Shown piece by piece: positions 34,011-46,048 of a stretch of DNA of 64,000 bases; position 1 is the stretch's first letter; each line of letters starts with the position of its first letter. The stretch spans positions 3,172,275-3,236,274 of the forward strand of contig NW_006768766.1 in NCBI RefSeq assembly GCF_000204055.1, in the 5' to 3' direction. This DNA comes from Melampsora larici-populina 98AG31. Lineage: Eukaryota; Basidiomycota; Pucciniomycetes; Pucciniales; Melampsoraceae. Below the pieces are notes generated by a model that was not told the origin of the DNA, made no database searches, and saw only the letters and a list, made by a program, of their open reading frames with translations. Both the position numbers and the translations under genes were made by a program.

Positions 34011-34814
34011 GTGCAAGAGACACATTTGCATGAGATCCTTCTTGCTACCCAACCCTTCACTTTTACTCACTTGCAGTGCTAAGATTGTCATTTGGTCCTA
34101 TCAAACAGTTTTCTGGTGCATCATACATCCTTGTTTCTTGCTCAGCTCTCTGTTGAGGTTGGAGCTATTGATTTCTGACCGGTTATGAAGCTCAAATGTG
34201 ATCTAACAAGCGTAAAAAGGGCAAAGCATGGTTCCCACATCATTTCTTGGAAAGGTAAATAGATACTGAAGACATACAGATTTAGGACAATCTTTTTACA
34301 TCCAATCTCGTCTGTTTTTTGACTGACTTTTTTCTTACCTCCGACCTCCCCTGATCTGACTATAGTTGTAATTGAAAATGATGGCTAAGTCCGTCACATT
34401 CATCCTTCCCCATTTACCTACAGTTTGTGATTATCTACAGAAAACTACGATTAGCGAGTCTGCAGCGTACATGGAGAAAAAGTCAGCTTTGAAACCTAAT
34501 CACATTCATAGAATCCATGACCAAGATCCGATGGATGCGCTTCGAGTTGCTAGTATTGGAGCTGATAAAAATCTTCGGTGGAGACATGAATTTAGAACTT
34601 GGGAGCCGTCCATCTGGATTCTGAAGTGCAAAATGAATGCTTTTGAAGTTGAATGTATGCGCTGCCTTTGAGACACATTTCTTGCAACTCGAAAAGCCGA
34701 TCATTATTCGGGTCGGATAAAGTGAACCCCCCGCGACGGTGTTGACGGTGTGTCGCGGGGTCGAGATTGGGCAGCTGCAGCATCGCGACTTTTCTTCCGA
34801 AAACCCAGTCAAAC
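34011..34814. other. 5' flank of ASK1 with a GC-rich hairpin
   Basis: No supported gene. CCCCGCGAC (34,729-34,737) and GTCGCGGGG (34,752-34,760) form a 9-bp stem with a 14-nt loop, about 55 bp before the start codon of ASK1. Confidence 0.5.
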
Positions 34815-37022
34815 ATGTGAGTCCAAGTTGTCTTTATGAAATAGTAGGATAAGATGAAAGCCTTTCGATTAACTGATTGCCTTCTACATCATGTCTCAAA
34901 AGGTCATCATCAAATCGTCGCTTGTTCTACGATCCGAAGAATCCTAAACTCCTTTCTGATGAAGAAATCAATGAACTTTCACCAGCAGAATGTGATGCAG
35001 CTTGTCTACAAGTGGATCAGATTCTTGTTTCACTTCTTCAGAGTAAGTCCCATATTTTGACAAATTCGACCCTTCCTCGCGTCCTGACCGATCAAATTTT
35101 TCATTCAGACATCGATGCCAACTTTGGACGAACCCATCGTACTATCACTCACAAAATCTTACCAGAGGTAGAGCGTTATGGGGAAGCAAGTAGAGGGATA
35201 TGGGAAGGCCTCAAAGTTGGTCTTCCCAAAATATCATCATGTTTAATGTTGGTCTGATCAACTGCGATATGTCCAGTTCTGGCAACACTTCTTTGAGGCT
35301 TCTGCAAATGTTCAACTGTCAGGTTACGACAACGACGAGACGGAAACCTCTAAACTGACCGAAGACGAAAGGCGCGATGAATCTTTACAGAACGACCTGG
35401 CTTCAGAAGATGTTTCGCAGGGCGTACCCCCATCAGCCAACGAAGATCGGGACCTATCATCAAGCGCCCTTGTTCGTATTTGCTTTTGCTATGAACATCC
35501 CTGTGTGAAGTATCAGTAGTCAACCCGAACCTGATAACTTACACAGGATCCGGCCGTACCTTCTGGACCACCGGTGGTTGACATGAGTCATCAGAGCGGT
35601 TCAACAGCAAGTCTTCGACGTCCGGTCTGGAATGATTTGAGTTTCGATTCACCAGACAACACTTTACAGAATCCAACGGCTCAAAATATTTCACACCTCT
35701 TGAATAATTCACACAGTAATTCACTTGCTTCTGGTTTCACTGCCTCTCCTATCGTGCCTGGTAACGACGAGGGTAATTCTGGGATAGAGGACGGCTCGCC
35801 AGCGCCACGTCGAAAATCTGCTGGAAGAGGTTCGATGCTCTTGCATCAAGTTATCATGAAGAATATGATTCAAACCAATCACAGTAGACCCAAGGTAAGC
35901 ACACCTGCGAAGCCAAAGGGGATCGGTCCGCTCCAGGGTACTTCTGGTCGGATCGCTTTTCCTGCGGAAGTCAACGATCCCGGTTGGAACGGTATCGCTG
36001 ATCTTAGAAAGACGACTCTAGAAAGCTTCACAAGTCCTAGTAAGACAATACTCCAACCTTGCATTGGTGAAAGTTCAAAGAAGGGTAAATCACGTGAATG
36101 GGAAGAAGAAGATTCAATGATGGCTGGTATTCCACCTCCACAAACTTTACATTTCTCAGTTCCAAGATCTAAACTTGCTCGAACACCAGCAAAGGAAGCC
36201 GCAAGATTGGTGACAAGGGATATACTTGAGACCGCAAGATTCCGTGCGGGGTATGCGAATCCAGCCGATCTAGAGGATAGTCCTTTGATAGAGCCTCCGA
36301 GCGTACTTCGAGAATGGAATGCGAGAGGTTATGAATCCATGTTTCGAAATCGAACCGGCGTTGAATCCAATCGAAAGGGCTTTGAAGAGGAAGGCGATAG
36401 TCTTAGTTCAATTCAGCAGGACGAGAGTACTTTACAACTACAAACTGGAAGTAAAGATGCTATGATCGAAAGGCGAGCAAGTCAGTCTCGCAATTCATAC
36501 AAATTGCAACCGAATCGGTCTCGTGATGTATCGAATTTTCAACCGAGCCAATCTCGTGATGTATCAAAATCACTCATTGATCTGTGGGCTGGGGATTCTG
36601 AACGATTGTCGATCAAGGGACCTTATGATCATCTGGAAGATCATGATGAATGTATTGGAAAACGACCGCTACCCGATTCCAGTTTTGATGAAGAATCTTG
36701 GCAACCCGACCCCAAGCGTGTCTCACTTTCAAGGTCACATCAAAATAATCCAGATGAACAAGATCGATCATATGAAGAGGGTAGTAGCTTACCCTTATCG
36801 CCTACTTTGTTCGGTGTTGGTAAAATGAGCAATAATCAAAACCAATTTAAGTCATCACGAGCAGGACCTTCAAACGTTCTTAGGGGTTCATTGCATCCAT
36901 TTGTACCGATGCAACCTGAACAAATGGATACATTTTTTGGTGGCGAGTTATTAGAAAGTGAATGTTTTGAACCAAGTCCATTACAAGGGAAACGAGTGAA
37001 ACATCTAGAACACAATCAGTAA
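34815..37022 (+). CDS. ASK1: DASH/Dam1 complex subunit Ask1
   Basis: Ask1 is part of the DASH ring that couples kinetochores to microtubules in fungi and is a target of Cdk1. Exons: 34,815-34,816 (the AT of the start codon), 34,903-35,042, 35,109-35,215, 35,277-35,471, 35,547-37,022; all phases agree and give 639 residues. The conserved N-terminal Ask1 domain is clear: LQNIDANFGRTHRTITHKIL, PEVERYGEASRGIWEGL, FWQHFFEASANVQLSGYD. The rest is a long, low-complexity, Ser/Thr-Pro-rich tail (STPAKPK, ARTPAKEA), longer than in yeasts. The tail has a short internal repeat (NRSRDVSNFQPSQSRDVS). The start codon appears to be split by the first intron (AT|GTGAGT ... AAAAG|G TCA), since the unspliced ATG runs straight into TGA. 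Confidence 0.88.
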
Positions 37023-38074
37023 ACAAGTTTAGAGGATCTAGGCTTTTCAAGTACAATTGATGTGTTGTGTTTGTATGTAATCATTTAGAGAATGTTTGAT
37101 GAAGCTGAATTTACGATCAGCCAAATTGATGATGTATAAATAGTATTTGCTAGCAAGATTCGGGTCTGAGGTTTTTTTTGGGATAATTCATTCGTGAAGG
37201 GCCTTTATATTGAGACAAAAATCGTGACCTCGAGTGTTTGGAGATTGAACGCTGATCATGGGTTTCTCTACTATAGCATAGGACTGAGCTCAACAAGTCT
37301 TGATAGGCTTATGAGAATAGTCAGCTTGGTTTTGAAGAGTAACGTAAATACTGTGATACATACTCTTGTCTGCCAGGTGGTAGTTTTTCAACGGCACAGA
37401 AGGATGGGTTTGTTTTGGTGTACACGAATGTTTTCAAAGAGGATGATCATACAGCTGCATTATCAAATATGCATGGGTTCCATGAGGATTTTTGAGCTCG
37501 TTCTGTGACCTTGGCATTGTTATTCCTTGAAAAGACTCTAGCAAACTACAACATAGCTATCTGTCCCGCAGGTGGCTGGAATTGGACAAGAAGAGGAATC
37601 TCAATCATATTCCTGCTCATAATACTTGACAATCAAAGGTTGTAGAACCTCAATAGGCTGAAATTTTGATCTCCAAGGGCTCCTGGATTACATGCCTCGC
37701 AACCTCTGAGAGAATCTGCCCAAATTATTTGTTTGAGGTACTGTTTACGGCCAGATCACGAGGTTTCTTGAGAGGTACAACCTCGGGTTCCAAGCCGACT
37801 CCTTCGTAGCAGACATGCCATAAAAAATCTGCTTCAGAATCATCCCACGAACGGTGATTGCACAGTTTGTGTGGTAGATATGGACGTCATACATCCTACC
37901 AAACATGGGATGATGTCACAATCCCGAACAATCTGATTCAAGACCGTACATAATTTGTGCCTGTGTTGAGAAATGTACACAAAAAGCACAGTGTCAGCCG
38001 AGGGCCATTCTCCGCACCAATAGGCTTATTGGGCTAAAGAAGACCAGATCTTTTGCACACAATCTGACCTGACA
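37023..38074. other. Intergenic spacer, no supported gene
   Basis: ASK1 3' flank and upstream region of the next gene. A 104-codon open stretch at 37,194-37,508 lacks family motifs and splice context and was not called. Confidence 0.5.
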
Positions 38075-40734
38075 ATGGTTTCTACTCATACTAATAGGCG
38101 CTACCCCCGGCGCTACTCCAACACCAGGATCCTGTCTTGGAATATCCCGAAAGGTATCTTCAATTCATGGCGAATCCTATCGCTTATCACCCAGTACTCC
38201 ACGTTGGTAGCCACGCAAAATGATCTTATCAGACAGAGCGCAATGACGCAACGATCTCATATCGAAATCGACCTTAATGCAATTCCCGCCATGGAGGAAA
38301 GCGAGAAGAGCTTGATGGGGGCCAACCTGGCACAAACCCTTGACCAGATCCCCAATCTAGAGCTTTCTGATGATAGATTACCCCCAAAAACTGGACTTGT
38401 TTTTTCGCACAGTCATTCAGCTTTCAAGCCATATACGCGGAGCTCGACTCGAACCCTAAGTGTCCAGGGAGAACCCATGGACGAAAATGGAGCTCAAACC
38501 CTACGTGACCAGTCCGTGTTTCTTGGCGAGTGTGATGAATCTCGCCTGAAGCCAAGGACTCAAACATCGCAAATCCCAAGTTCGTTCGTTGCACAAGGCT
38601 GCACTGGCGATCTTTCCAATAAATGCGATCTTGGAAGAAATTCACTTCCGTCTTCGAAAAATGCAATACCAACTCTCGTTGATGCTTTCAAAGGTGCTTT
38701 AGGAGATGTAGAGCCGAATGAAACTAGGCATCCCACGAACCAAGCTAGCTCTCCGCATGCAGGCATCATGGTACGAAAATCATCCAGTGTACCATCGATT
38801 GAAGCGTCTTTGTACCTGCCACAACCTCACGCAACAAATCTGCACTACCTGCCTCACAGTCATGAACCTATTCTGACAAAAGACCTTCGTCCTTCCATGA
38901 TGCATCAATCCAAAGCACTGGCATCTTCTCAAATAAGACAAGGATCAAAACGAAAATATATGATGCCTGAAAAGCCTATGAACACTGGGGAAGAAGTGCA
39001 TTCGAAAAAAAAGAACTCGATGTATCAACATGGAAAATATCCGAATAGCCTTGAAATCAATGAGCTACGTATGGTAGATACAAATTCAAGGATATCCACA
39101 AAGATAAGTCCTCAAGCATCAAAGTTTTTTCGACATCAACTGCGATATGAAGATCTGGGTTTGTTTGACTTTAAGGTCGAGTCCAAGTATACTTCATCCA
39201 TGGCACAAATTTTCTCACCGCATGTTCCAAAGGAAAATATATACTTTGGGGAGACGCCCAAATTCCCCGAGTTCAATACGGCCAACAAGCCGACTGCAAC
39301 ACCATTCAGACATAGCCAGAAAACTCTAGCAATCGAAGAGAAATTGAAAAAGGCTTACGCATTGCAACCGTCGGAAATTCAGAGTCTGTTTCAAATGATA
39401 CGTTGTTACAGTGATTGGATAGGTGATAGATACCCACAGAAGTTTTTAGAATTGGAATCGTACTTTGGAATTCGTAAGCTCATATTGTTTACAACACCTC
39501 TATAAAGCAAATGGTAGGCATACCTTTTTGACAATTCTTTGTCCAAATAAGCATGGAAACGCTACTCTGAGAGCTCTTTGTATTTGATTGGGATTTACAA
39601 CCCAACTGTGAGCCGGAAGTCACAAAGGGATCCAGGTTATGCAGACAACCTTGAGATCGTGGATGATGTCTATGACAGACTTCGATGGATGAGACAGGTC
39701 CAGTCAGCCTATGAAAGTAAGTATCTTGAGCACTCAACAATACCGATTTTTTGCATTGATTCTGGAAATGCGCAATGTTCCAGTTCCCTCATCAAGACAA
39801 AATCTAGGTGAAGCACTGGTCTGGGGAGGCTACTTCCTGTTCTCAAAAGATCGCACATACGGTCAAGCAGAAAGCTGGTTCAACAGACTTGTCTCTGAAT
39901 GGAGTACAATCCAGAATCCAATGTCTGATGTTGGGCCATGTCCCTGCACATTCACTGTAAAATGTATGAGAGACATTGCAGCAATGACAGAGAATACCTG
40001 GAAAACCAGTAAGAATTTCAGAGACTCTATCAACCAAATCTACCAGTACAGTCAGAAAACAGGTCATGGAGCAGAATTTTGGGTACAGCTTCCACCTAGG
40101 AGCAGTTTGGCATCAAATGACAAATTAAATTGGGGTAACTATTTTGACTAATCATTTAACTATCTTGATCTTCTAATGATTTTTGAATGTTTGTTGGTGT
40201 TTGGTCCAAAGATCAACAAGATTATATTGTTAAGAAATTGATTGAAGCTTGCAGAGACCCTCAAACATTTTCAAACCAAGTCAAATCCTGGGGGTTTGAC
40301 TCGATTCAGAGCACATTACTATTAAACCTAGGAAACCAAATAGAGAACATACAAAGGCAACAGCAGATGATAATAGATCAAGTATATGAAGTGTTGAATC
40401 TGAAGACAAACATGGATCATACCAATAATCTACAATTGCAGTTAAACAAAGGTAATGACCAACATGCTTTGTCTTCTTCATGAAGATAGCTCAACTGAAG
40501 ATGATATTTTGTATGATTCATATTATTATAGGCACCCATGCCAGACAGTTTTCAAACAAGATCCATATGTTGAGATTCATAGCAGAACACCTTATGGACA
40601 TAAAGTTTCAGACTTCAGGTCTATTGAAAGAGATAGAGGATAACAAATTTGGGCTTATGGGCAAAAATGAAAGAGAGGTTTTGACTTTGACTTTGATGCT
40701 AAGATACAGAAAAACAAATTATCTGCTAATTTAA
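38075..40734 (+). CDS. Uncharacterised protein, five exons
   Basis: Exons 38,075-39,473, 39,552-39,716, 39,784-40,134, 40,212-40,451 and 40,532-40,734 join in phase through GT-AG introns of 67-80 bp and encode 785 residues. I do not recognise the family. The first exon is mostly disordered, Ser/Pro-rich, with repeated SLP-type phrases and a basic patch (GSKRKYMMPEKP, HSKKKNS). The C-terminal half is ordered: IQSLFQMIRCYSDWIGDRYP, GEALVWGGYFLFSKDRTYGQ, CPCTFTVKCMRDIAAMTENT, IVKKLIEACRDPQTFSNQVK, then helical YEVLNLKT and HARQFSNKIHMLRFIAEHLM. There is no signal peptide or transmembrane segment. Exact phasing argues for a live gene; it may be lineage-specific. The start could instead be an internal ATG such as the one at MTQRSHIEID. 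Confidence 0.7.
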
Positions 40735-42267
40735 AGGCTAGTATAGTGAAAAGCAGCATTAGTTTTATGAACAATTGCAAATCTTCATTGAGTGCTATGT
40801 CAATTGTTAGACTTTCTTGAAATAACTTGATATTCAAAGGAAGCAACCATGTCTCTTTTTGGTTTTGTTTTCAAGGGTTGATGTTGCCATCAAAATATTC
40901 TCTTTTTTGTCCACAGTTGTGATTTGTGAAGTCCATGGGACATACACATATTCCTCTTGATGGAAGATCAATTTGTAAGATCTGGATGGACTCAATGCAA
41001 GATGTGTGGTGGTACAGAGTAAGTCTCTACACAACAAGCCCCCCTTTCATCAAGAAACTGTTTTTTGGGGTTGTGACAATTCACAGTTGGAGCTGGGTTG
41101 GCAGAGGGTTGGGATCTGGGCCTTACATCAGTTTTGAAAGTCATTCACTGAATGCAGTGGTTTGACTGCTCCTCAAGGGGTTGAACAACTGCATATAGCA
41201 AACCACTTGTAAAAACATGTGGAACAGCAACCTTTCCACTGTGGTTTATGTACCGTAGACTATAAATTGGTTGTAAGACTGTTTGTAATTAACCTAGCTG
41301 GCCAGCTGTGGGACTCATCTTAATGTTGGCCAATGCACACACCAGCTTTTCAGTCCTTTGGGCACTTCCAAATAAAGTGCTTTGCCCTGAATTAAAGGGC
41401 AAAGATGTCATTTCTTTTCATCATCACCCTTCACTAATTTCATTCATCATCATCATTGTCCATGATCACCAACAATAATAATGTTCCCAGTAACAACATC
41501 AGTCTCTACATAAGAAATGATTCTCACCATCATTATCACCCTGCTAACCACATGAATCAAAAACCTTGGCCAATAAGGTGATGCAATACTTCAAGGACTT
41601 CAAATTTTATTCACTTATCACCTCATTCAGTTTGAATCCCAAATCACACCCCAAAATCTTGGCTTCCCTTGAACAAACACCACCACCATGACAATTCTTC
41701 CAATCACAAGCACCCCAATAAAAAATAAACTTGAGAAATCCGCCCTATTGTAACTTTGGTATTTGTTTTTTTTCAGTAATTTGATGTCAATGGTCTGGTT
41801 GATTGGTACTTTTACCTTTCAAGATCAAGGAATGAACATGTTAATTGAGCGGAATCATTTTCCTCAATTTCTACAATTCTAGTTCCCAGTCAATCAACTC
41901 ATTCAACACAAACACTCACAAACACTTATGCCCCAAAGTCTGCACAACAAAATGCATACTGTTTTCTAACCACCTATGTCTGATCTCATCCAACAGAAAG
42001 AGTCATCACTTTAGAAACTCAAAAATTTCTCAGATGATCAAAGCTTATTAATAATCCTTTATCCCATTGCTTAGTGCTCTCTGATTTCAGCTTGTTCAAG
42101 CAAATCAGATGAAAGAAGATGCAGTATCACAGACCCCAATCACAAGTCACTGGCAGCTCAGTGCATCCTGGCAAGTTGAATTCATTTTGAATATGTTTCA
42201 AATTGGTTGTTCAGCTGACATCATTCAGTATTGAGCAAGTTTTTAGATATATGTTGACAATTCATTA
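40735..42267. other. AT-rich intergenic DNA
   Basis: No supported gene. Short open stretches lack codon structure or motifs. Confidence 0.5.
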
Positions 42268-43047
42268 GGGCCCATTCTGACACCACAAAAAGATACTATC
42301 TGACAAAATTTCACACCAAAAGTGTTACATAGCGCCAGATAGTATCTTGGTCCAAACTTGACCAGATAACTGAAATCTGATTGCTGTTTGGTCTGGATAT
42401 CATGGCATCAAGATCTGAATGTAAAGCTCAAAATATTGGTCCATATTGACATACAGCCTTTTGGCTGTATCTTGAGTCAATATCTTGATGTGGCCCTCCC
42501 TCAAGTTCAACCCCCATCCATCTATCGCTTCTTCCTCCTTTTTCATTACCCACCCACACACCCCCTTTTGTTTTTGGATCTTCACTCCTTTGCTCAGCCA
42601 TCCTCACAGCCTAGTGGTTTTTCAATCAACTTGTTTGCTACTGTCTTTGTGTCTATTGTTTTGTTTTTTGTTCTCTTTTGCTTTGTCTCTTTTTATTTAT
42701 TTTCAATCTGTGATTTTGTTATTAAATAGTCAAATTGATTGTTCAAATTGAACCAATGTGGTGTAATGTCAACACAAAAAGGAAAGTCTAGGATGCAAAT
42801 GAAGATCTGGATGACTGGTTCAAAAGATTGAGGCAAATAAAAGCAATAGATCTAAGGTGATATGGTTGTTACCAAATCACAATATGATCATCACAAGGTC
42901 AACAGACATCTGTTGACCTCTTTTGGTTTGCTGTTTGGCAATCTCAATATCCAAAATACAACAATCTTGGTGTGCCCCTTGAGATAGGGGCAAACTAAAT
43001 TTTGATTGTGAGGTCAGATAAAATCTTAAAACAATCCAAATGGGCCC
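42268..43047. mobile_element. Candidate MITE-like element with GGGCCCATT ends and hairpins
   Basis: GGGCCCATT at 42,268 faces AATGGGCCC ending at 43,047; the next about 30 bp on each side keep partial inverted similarity (both include gataa/tatctgac). Inside are a 12-bp stem (42,291-42,302 with 42,336-42,347) and a nested 8+8-bp hairpin (42,443-42,483). No clear target duplication. Open stretches inside are not genes. Confidence 0.35.
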
Positions 43048-43443
43048 TTCTAGGATTTATCTTGACTGGTTGTTGTAATGTTCTTGACAGGGCATGGAGA
43101 AGACCTTGCAATTTGTTGACCCAGTCTGGAAGAGATATTGTTAGAATTCCCAAAGCCTGCGGAGGTATTCTGTAGTCCATTCTCGAAAGGGAGCAAGAGC
43201 CACTTGAGGGTACAGGCTGAGGACGTGAGTGGCACGGTGTAGGTGACAGGTGGAAAGAGACATGTCACGTGGCACGAGCGGTACAGAGGAAGTGTCAGAG
43301 AGAGATTGAGAAAGTTTTATACACTTCTCTCTTGCCTGACAATACCTCATAGCCTGCACTCAAGTGAATCTTCAAGTCTTCGCATTGATCTCAAGATAAT
43401 CATTTGAAATTTAATTTATTAAAGGCGACACGGACATTTGTGA
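43048..43443. other. 5' region of the DIRS-like element
   Basis: No gene. It probably includes the promoter and 5' terminus of the DIRS-like element, whose exact boundary and terminal repeat I could not define. Confidence 0.35.
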
Positions 43444-45750
43444 ATGTGGAAACAACTCGCAACAGAAAATTTCTTAATTAAGCACAAGTCAAACTACATG
43501 ATTCAAGCAATGAGACAAGCAGAAGAAAAGAAGATCACACAAGCGGCCAGGGAAAAGGAGCAGGCAGAGAGTAGAGCGAAGAGAGCCATGTCTAGAGCCC
43601 CGAATCAGGTCAACCCAAACAGCCAAGAACTGGACACAGCACTAGGAAGTGGAACATCGATCCTGGAGAAGAAGAACTCGAAGGATTTAACGGCTTCGAC
43701 TTCGAAAAGCTTAGTCCAAGTGAAGGAAGAAGATCAAGAGAAAATGATTGGAGACTCAGGACAGAGCGACGAGGAAGAGATAAACTCGGGAAAGGAGTCG
43801 GAAGAGATGTCGGAGATATCGGTTCAAGAGAAGACTAAGAAGCTGGTGAAGAAGAAAGGAAAGGAGAGACGAAGATCGTCAAGCGATGAAGAGAGAAATC
43901 AGTCCTTGAATGTAAAGAGAGGGAAGTTAGGAGTAGGGGATTACTCGAACCTAGTGGAAAAAGACCATTGTAAGCAGAATCCGATTCTGAGATTTGCTGT
44001 CATTGTCTAGCTTGGGAGGTCTGGTAGTGTAGAGCTGTTTTTGCTCCACGGAAGAAGGGAATTCAGAAGTCGCAGATCTCGTCGAGCTGTTTTCGCTCCG
44101 GTTCATAAGTCGAACAGCGGGAAAGGATGAAGTGATCCACCCTGAAGGGGAGGACTCCCTTGAACGGAAACCAGCATAATGCTGTGGCCCTAGCTCCCGT
44201 AAAGGTTGAAGCGAGCTGTGTAGCTCATAGAGGCATGAATCAGTTGAAGCTCGGGATACAAGCAAAGAAGAGAGGAGGAACTGACTAGTAGCGTTGTCCC
44301 CCTCTGATTTCATGTAGATCGAGGTCGCCCGTCAGTCGATGATGGAAATCAAGAAAAAGCCTGGAACAAGCAAGAAAGTGGCAGATCGTTGACTGACCGG
44401 TTGGTTGAAGCGGTAGAGAAAGGAGATATGGAGGAAGTGAGAAGGGTGAGGCGTCAACTTGATAGGTGGGAACAGGAGGTGGAAGAAGATAAAGGAAGGA
44501 AAGGAGAAGTGGAGAAGGGGAGTAGGAAGGAGAAGGAGACGGGGGGAAAGAAGAAAAGGAAAGAGGTGAAGAAACGGACTCATGGCAGGAAGTCAACAGG
44601 GAAAAAGTTGAAGAAGAAGGGTAACAACTCGTCTTCATCTTCGATGGATTCAGGCTCTTCCTCAGTAGATTCAGAGGGTGAACCGAGAAGCCGTAGGAAC
44701 ACTCCGTCTCCTACATTCAGAGGAAAGAAATCTTCAAGCTCGAGCGACTCGGGGTCAGATTTGTCGATGGAGTCTTGGGAGGAAGAAGCCGAAAAAGAGG
44801 AGAAGAAGATGATGTTTAGCTTCAAGCCAGTTTCAGGTTTCGATTTGAGGGATCTCCCTATCCAGTGGGAAAAGAATTTTAGAAAGATGAAGTATTATGT
44901 TCCACTCACAGTGTTTTCAACAACTTACATAGATGCTTATCATAAGTCAGTGAAGTCTAAAGTAGGCGGGAAAAAGTGGGATAATTTCATGGAGCATTCA
45001 AGAGAAGAGCTGGAGCAGCAAATGTCGTATGGTGAATTTATCCTAGCTTGTGACTTGGAATATAGATACGCGAAAGAGTGGTACAAGTACGATGACTATG
45101 CAACATACGTAGAAAGACACAAGACATTAGTGAGTATGCTAGTGAGGAAACACAAGTGCTGGATGGTGGGTTTGAGATATCACCTAAAAGTCAGGCCGGT
45201 CACGTTCAGAGTTAGATCAACATCCAAATACGAGAGATCGAGAGACGGGAAAAGGAAAAGGATGGTGGAGGACGTAGTCTTGCCGGATGGACTGCAAGCA
45301 GAAGCGGAGGAAGAAGCTAGGTGGGAAGCTGACGCGGCGGGGGATAAGAAGTTTGGTGCGGATAGAAACCCCTACGCGCAAGGACAACCCAAGTATGGTT
45401 TCGACTTCGCTACAGGAGCGGAACCTGAGGGCTTTGTAGCCAAGAAGACATCTTTCAGGTCTTCGACGGAGGAGTCTCAGGGGAGGGACTCTTCGAAGCC
45501 CTTCTGGAAGCAGAACAGGCGGAATAGAGGTGGAAACAGGGGGCATGGTCAGTACGGTCAGGAGAGGGACAAGGGGTACCAACCGAGCGGATCATCCCTA
45601 CCTTATCAATCGTATAGGAAGAGGGATGGCGGAGCTGGGAAGGAGTGGGTGGCACATGGACAGCTACACGCGTCAAGCCAGAGCACTTCGATGCAGGTGC
45701 CGAAGGGAGGGAAAGGGGGACAGAAGGGCCAATCGTCAGCAGAACGGTAA
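43444..45750 (+). CDS. DIRS Gag-like protein, one 348-bp intron
   Basis: Exon 1 43,444-43,969 starts MWKQLATENFLIKHK and is highly charged (KTKKLVKKKGKERRRSSSDE). The GTAAGC donor at 43,970 and TGTAG acceptor at 44,317 join DHY to RGRPSVDDG in phase, and exon 2 runs 44,318-45,750. Exon 2 has a long Lys/Glu/Ser linker, then a structured region (FKPVSGFDLRDLPIQWEKNF, YVPLTVFSTTYIDAYHKSVK, FILACDLEYRYAKEWYKYDD) typical of DIRS Gag, and a Gly/Arg-rich tail (NRRNRGGNRGHGQYG). No zinc knuckle is seen. The coding function as Gag is inferred from position and composition. Confidence 0.7.
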
Positions 45751-46048
45751 GCTAGCCCGGAGCAGAGTCATGAGAGTGAGAAGATACTGACGGTAGTCCT
45801 CCTTGTTGACGCCCCTTCCCTTCATTTCCGATCCATAAAATATCTCCTACATGACCGAACTGAAAATGATGTAACACTTGCGGGGCGGGGAATTGGAAAA
45901 CATTGGTTTTATTGGTTCCCACATAGTTAGTAAATGAGAAAGGCTCAAAGAGGGGAACGTACAGAGTCAGCCAGGAGTTCTGAAATAACCTGTCTTGTTT
46001 TTGTTTTGTCTTTGCTGCTCTCCCCATGTTTTTTCTCTTTATCTTCAG

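Noticed and set aside
37194..37508. 104-codon open frame after ASK1
   Set aside because: No family features, no flanking splice sites that extend it.
42388..42751. Hydrophobic open frames of 88-113 codons
   Set aside because: Low-complexity T/C-rich DNA inside a candidate MITE; no splice or motif support.
45748..46048. Intron joining DIRS Gag to RT
   Set aside because: GTAAGC donor and CTTCAG acceptor exist, but phases do not match.
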